Of a stretch of DNA of 64,000 bases, positions 62,810-64,000 are shown piece after piece; within the stretch, counting starts at the first letter, position 1; each line of letters opens with the position of its first letter. The notes beneath the pieces were generated by a model. It had not been told where the DNA came from. It saw nothing but the letters and a program-made list of their open reading frames with translations, and searched no databases. The translations under genes and the position numbers were made by a program. Origin of the DNA: Fictibacillus nanhaiensis (GTDB lineage Bacteria > Bacillota > Bacilli > Bacillales > Fictibacillaceae); assembly GCF_019801215.1 (NCBI RefSeq), contig NZ_JAHVJO010000001.1, positions 744,001-808,000 of the forward strand, in the 5' to 3' direction.

Positions 62810-63712
62810 ATGGAAATTCGACAGTTGCACTATTTTATAGAAGTAGCAGAGCGAGAACATGTATCTGAAGCTGCCCTTGCCCTTCATGTTGCACAATCAG
62901 CAGTAAGCCGTCAGATTGCAAATCTTGAAGCCGAATTAGGTGTAGAATTGTTCGAACGAGAAGGAAGAAATATTAAATTATCATCAGTTGGACGTATGTT
63001 CTTGTTACATGCTAAAACGGCAATGAAAGCGATCGAACACGCTAAAAAGCAGATCGAAGAATATTTGGATCCTGAGCGAGGTACGATTAAAATCGGGTTT
63101 CCTACGAGTCTTGCCAGTCACCTGCTGCCCACAGTTGTATCTGCTTTTAAAAGAGAGCATCCAAATATTGCGTTTCATCTAAGACAAGGATCTTATCGGT
63201 TTTTAACGGAGAGCGTCAAAAGTGGCGATATTGATCTTGCGTTTCTCGGTCCAGTCCCTACAAATGATCCTGATCTTGAAGGTCATATTTTGTTTACAGA
63301 AAAAATATCCGCTTTATTGCCTGATCAGCACCCTTTATCTGAAAAAAGAAGCCTTTTATTAAGCGATTTAAGAAATGATCATTTCGTACTATTTCCTGAT
63401 GGGTATATATTACGTGAAGTAGTAGTCAATGCTTGTAAAGAATCTGGCTTCATACCTAAAATCGCTTGTGAAGGTGAGGATCTGGATGCGATAAAAGGCT
63501 TAGTTACAGCAGGAATGGGTGTAACACTCTTACCCGATAGTTCCTTTTATGAAACGAAACAGCGCTTTACGGTTAAGATTCCTATCGAAATTCCTGACGT
63601 TAAGCGAACCGTTGGCATAATTACACCACGAGGTCGAGATCTTGCACCTGCAGAACAAGTGTTTTATGAGTTTATTATTAATTTCTTTTCTGTATTGGAG
63701 CAATATCAATAG
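62810..63712 (+). CDS. gltC: LysR-family activator of glutamate synthase
   Basis: A 300-residue LysR regulator. The N-terminal HTH (MEIRQLHYFIEVAEREHVSE) and the following VAQSAVSRQIANLEAELGVE are almost identical to B. subtilis GltC, and the co-inducer domain carries RGTIKIGFPTSLAS and GEDLDAIKGLVTAGMGVTLL. It activates gltB-gltD in response to the 2-oxoglutarate/glutamate balance in that relative. The ATG at 62810 follows an in-frame GTG at 62807. It is divergent from the target operon. Confidence 0.95.
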   Translation: MEIRQLHYFIEVAEREHVSEAALALHVAQSAVSRQIANLEAELGVELFEREGRNIKLSSVGRMFLLHAKTAMKAIEHAKKQIEEYLDPERGTIKIGFPTSLASHLLPTVVSAFKREHPNIAFHLRQGSYRFLTESVKSGDIDLAFLGPVPTNDPDLEGHILFTEKISALLPDQHPLSEKRSLLLSDLRNDHFVLFPDGYILREVVVNACKESGFIPKIACEGEDLDAIKGLVTAGMGVTLLPDSSFYETKQRFTVKIPIEIPDVKRTVGIITPRGRDLAPAEQVFYEFIINFFSVLEQYQ

Positions 63713-63740
63713 AACTGCAATGGCCTCAATGATGTGCTTT

Positions 63741-63772
63741 CAAAAAAAGACACTTCATTAAAGTGTCTTTTT
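63741..63772. terminator. Bidirectional intrinsic terminator
   Basis: Stem AAAGACACTT / AAGTGTCTTT with T-runs on both strands, between convergent gltC and the CBS-domain gene. Confidence 0.85.
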
Positions 63773-64000
63773 AAGTATCCAAATCAATTTCAATCAAATC
63801 GTATGAGGTTACAATTCCTAGCGGTTTTTCATTTTCGCTCCCATCCAATGTAATGATGATGGCTTCTAGTTTTTTTCCTTCTTTATGGAACGATTCAAAG
63901 ATTTGTTCTGCCTTAAAGATACTAGAAGTTTTTGAGATGAAAGCAACCAGTTGTTTTTCCTTCTTGTTCGCGATATCAGATATTTTTGCATTGTTTAAAT
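63771..64000 (-). CDS. CBS-domain protein, C-terminal part (5' end outside window)
   Basis: The visible 76 codons end a CBS-type domain: AKISDIANKKEKQLVAFISK, then SSIFKAEQIFESFHKEGKKL and the characteristic closing strand KPLGIVTSYDLIEIDLDT. CBS pairs bind adenosyl ligands and regulate enzymes or channels. The start and any N-terminal domain are beyond position 64000. Confidence 0.75.
   Translation of the reverse strand, partial: LNNAKISDIANKKEKQLVAFISKTSSIFKAEQIFESFHKEGKKLEAIIITLDGSENEKPLGIVTSYDLIEIDLDT

Overview
The window is low-GC DNA from a Gram-positive, endospore-former-like Bacillaceae bacterium. The evidence is strong AGGAGG-type ribosome binding sites with frequent TTG/GTG starts, a TPP riboswitch driving tenA-ykoEDC, the gltC/gltB-gltD arrangement, a class D sortase with an LPKTA-type acidic surface protein, and ppaC. 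A Fictibacillus- or Bacillus-like genome would fit, but the genus cannot be fixed from sequence reading alone. No rRNA, tRNA or CRISPR array was seen.

Region 1 (1-3.4 kb) carries the core of a Tn7-like transposon, tnsA-tnsB-tnsC, all on the minus strand; tnsC runs off the left edge. Region 2 (3.5-12.8 kb) is a long series of unrelated, mostly single genes, all on the minus strand: AbiH, DUF4304, a possible immunity protein, a serine hydrolase, a possible HEPN protein, an NTF2-like protein, an LRR protein, two lipoproteins and small ORFs. Most are separated by copies of a dispersed imperfect-palindrome repeat whose arms resemble TTATTCMACAAWC and GWTTGTKGAATAA. The layout looks like a gene-cassette array or an orphan immunity/defence island. 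A separate cluster of five roughly 22-bp motifs at 8.49-8.67 kb looks like transposase-binding sites at a Tn7-like end. Region 3 (13.0-16.6 kb) is a broken WapA/RHS gene: the YD-repeat part and toxin tip lie on the minus strand and an N-terminal piece lies inverted on the plus strand. A small membrane protein, a candidate immunity protein, follows the toxin tip.

Region 4 (16.9-28.8 kb) is a redox/transport neighbourhood: an SGNH hydrolase, a thioredoxin-like protein, a glutaredoxin-like protein, a Crp/Fnr regulator, a YnjBCD-type ABC importer with TVP38, CDP-alcohol phosphotransferase and flavin disulfide reductase genes, OsmC, a membrane protein and an AhpD-like peroxidase. Five copies of a WGTAAK-N4-MTTACA palindrome sit upstream of these genes and probably define the regulator's regulon. 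The AhpD-like gene has an in-frame TGA at its second CxxC cysteine, followed by a bacterial SECIS-like hairpin, so it is probably a selenoprotein.

Region 5 (28.9-51.7 kb) is mostly ordinary chromosome: sortase D with its substrate, yebC, speD, a nucleotidyltransferase, an MFS transporter, an acyltransferase, a transporter, alaX, a MerR/TipAS regulator, a secreted DUF6454-like protein, a phosphodiester glycosidase, a glycosylation cluster (gtrA, GT2, DUF6044-like, galE), a GNAT, a YbaK-like protein, a repetitive DUF6944-like protein and a lipase-like hydrolase. Region 6 (51.7-64 kb) holds the thiamine operon behind its TPP riboswitch, ppaC, glutamate synthase (gltB, gltD) with divergent gltC, and the end of a CBS-domain gene.
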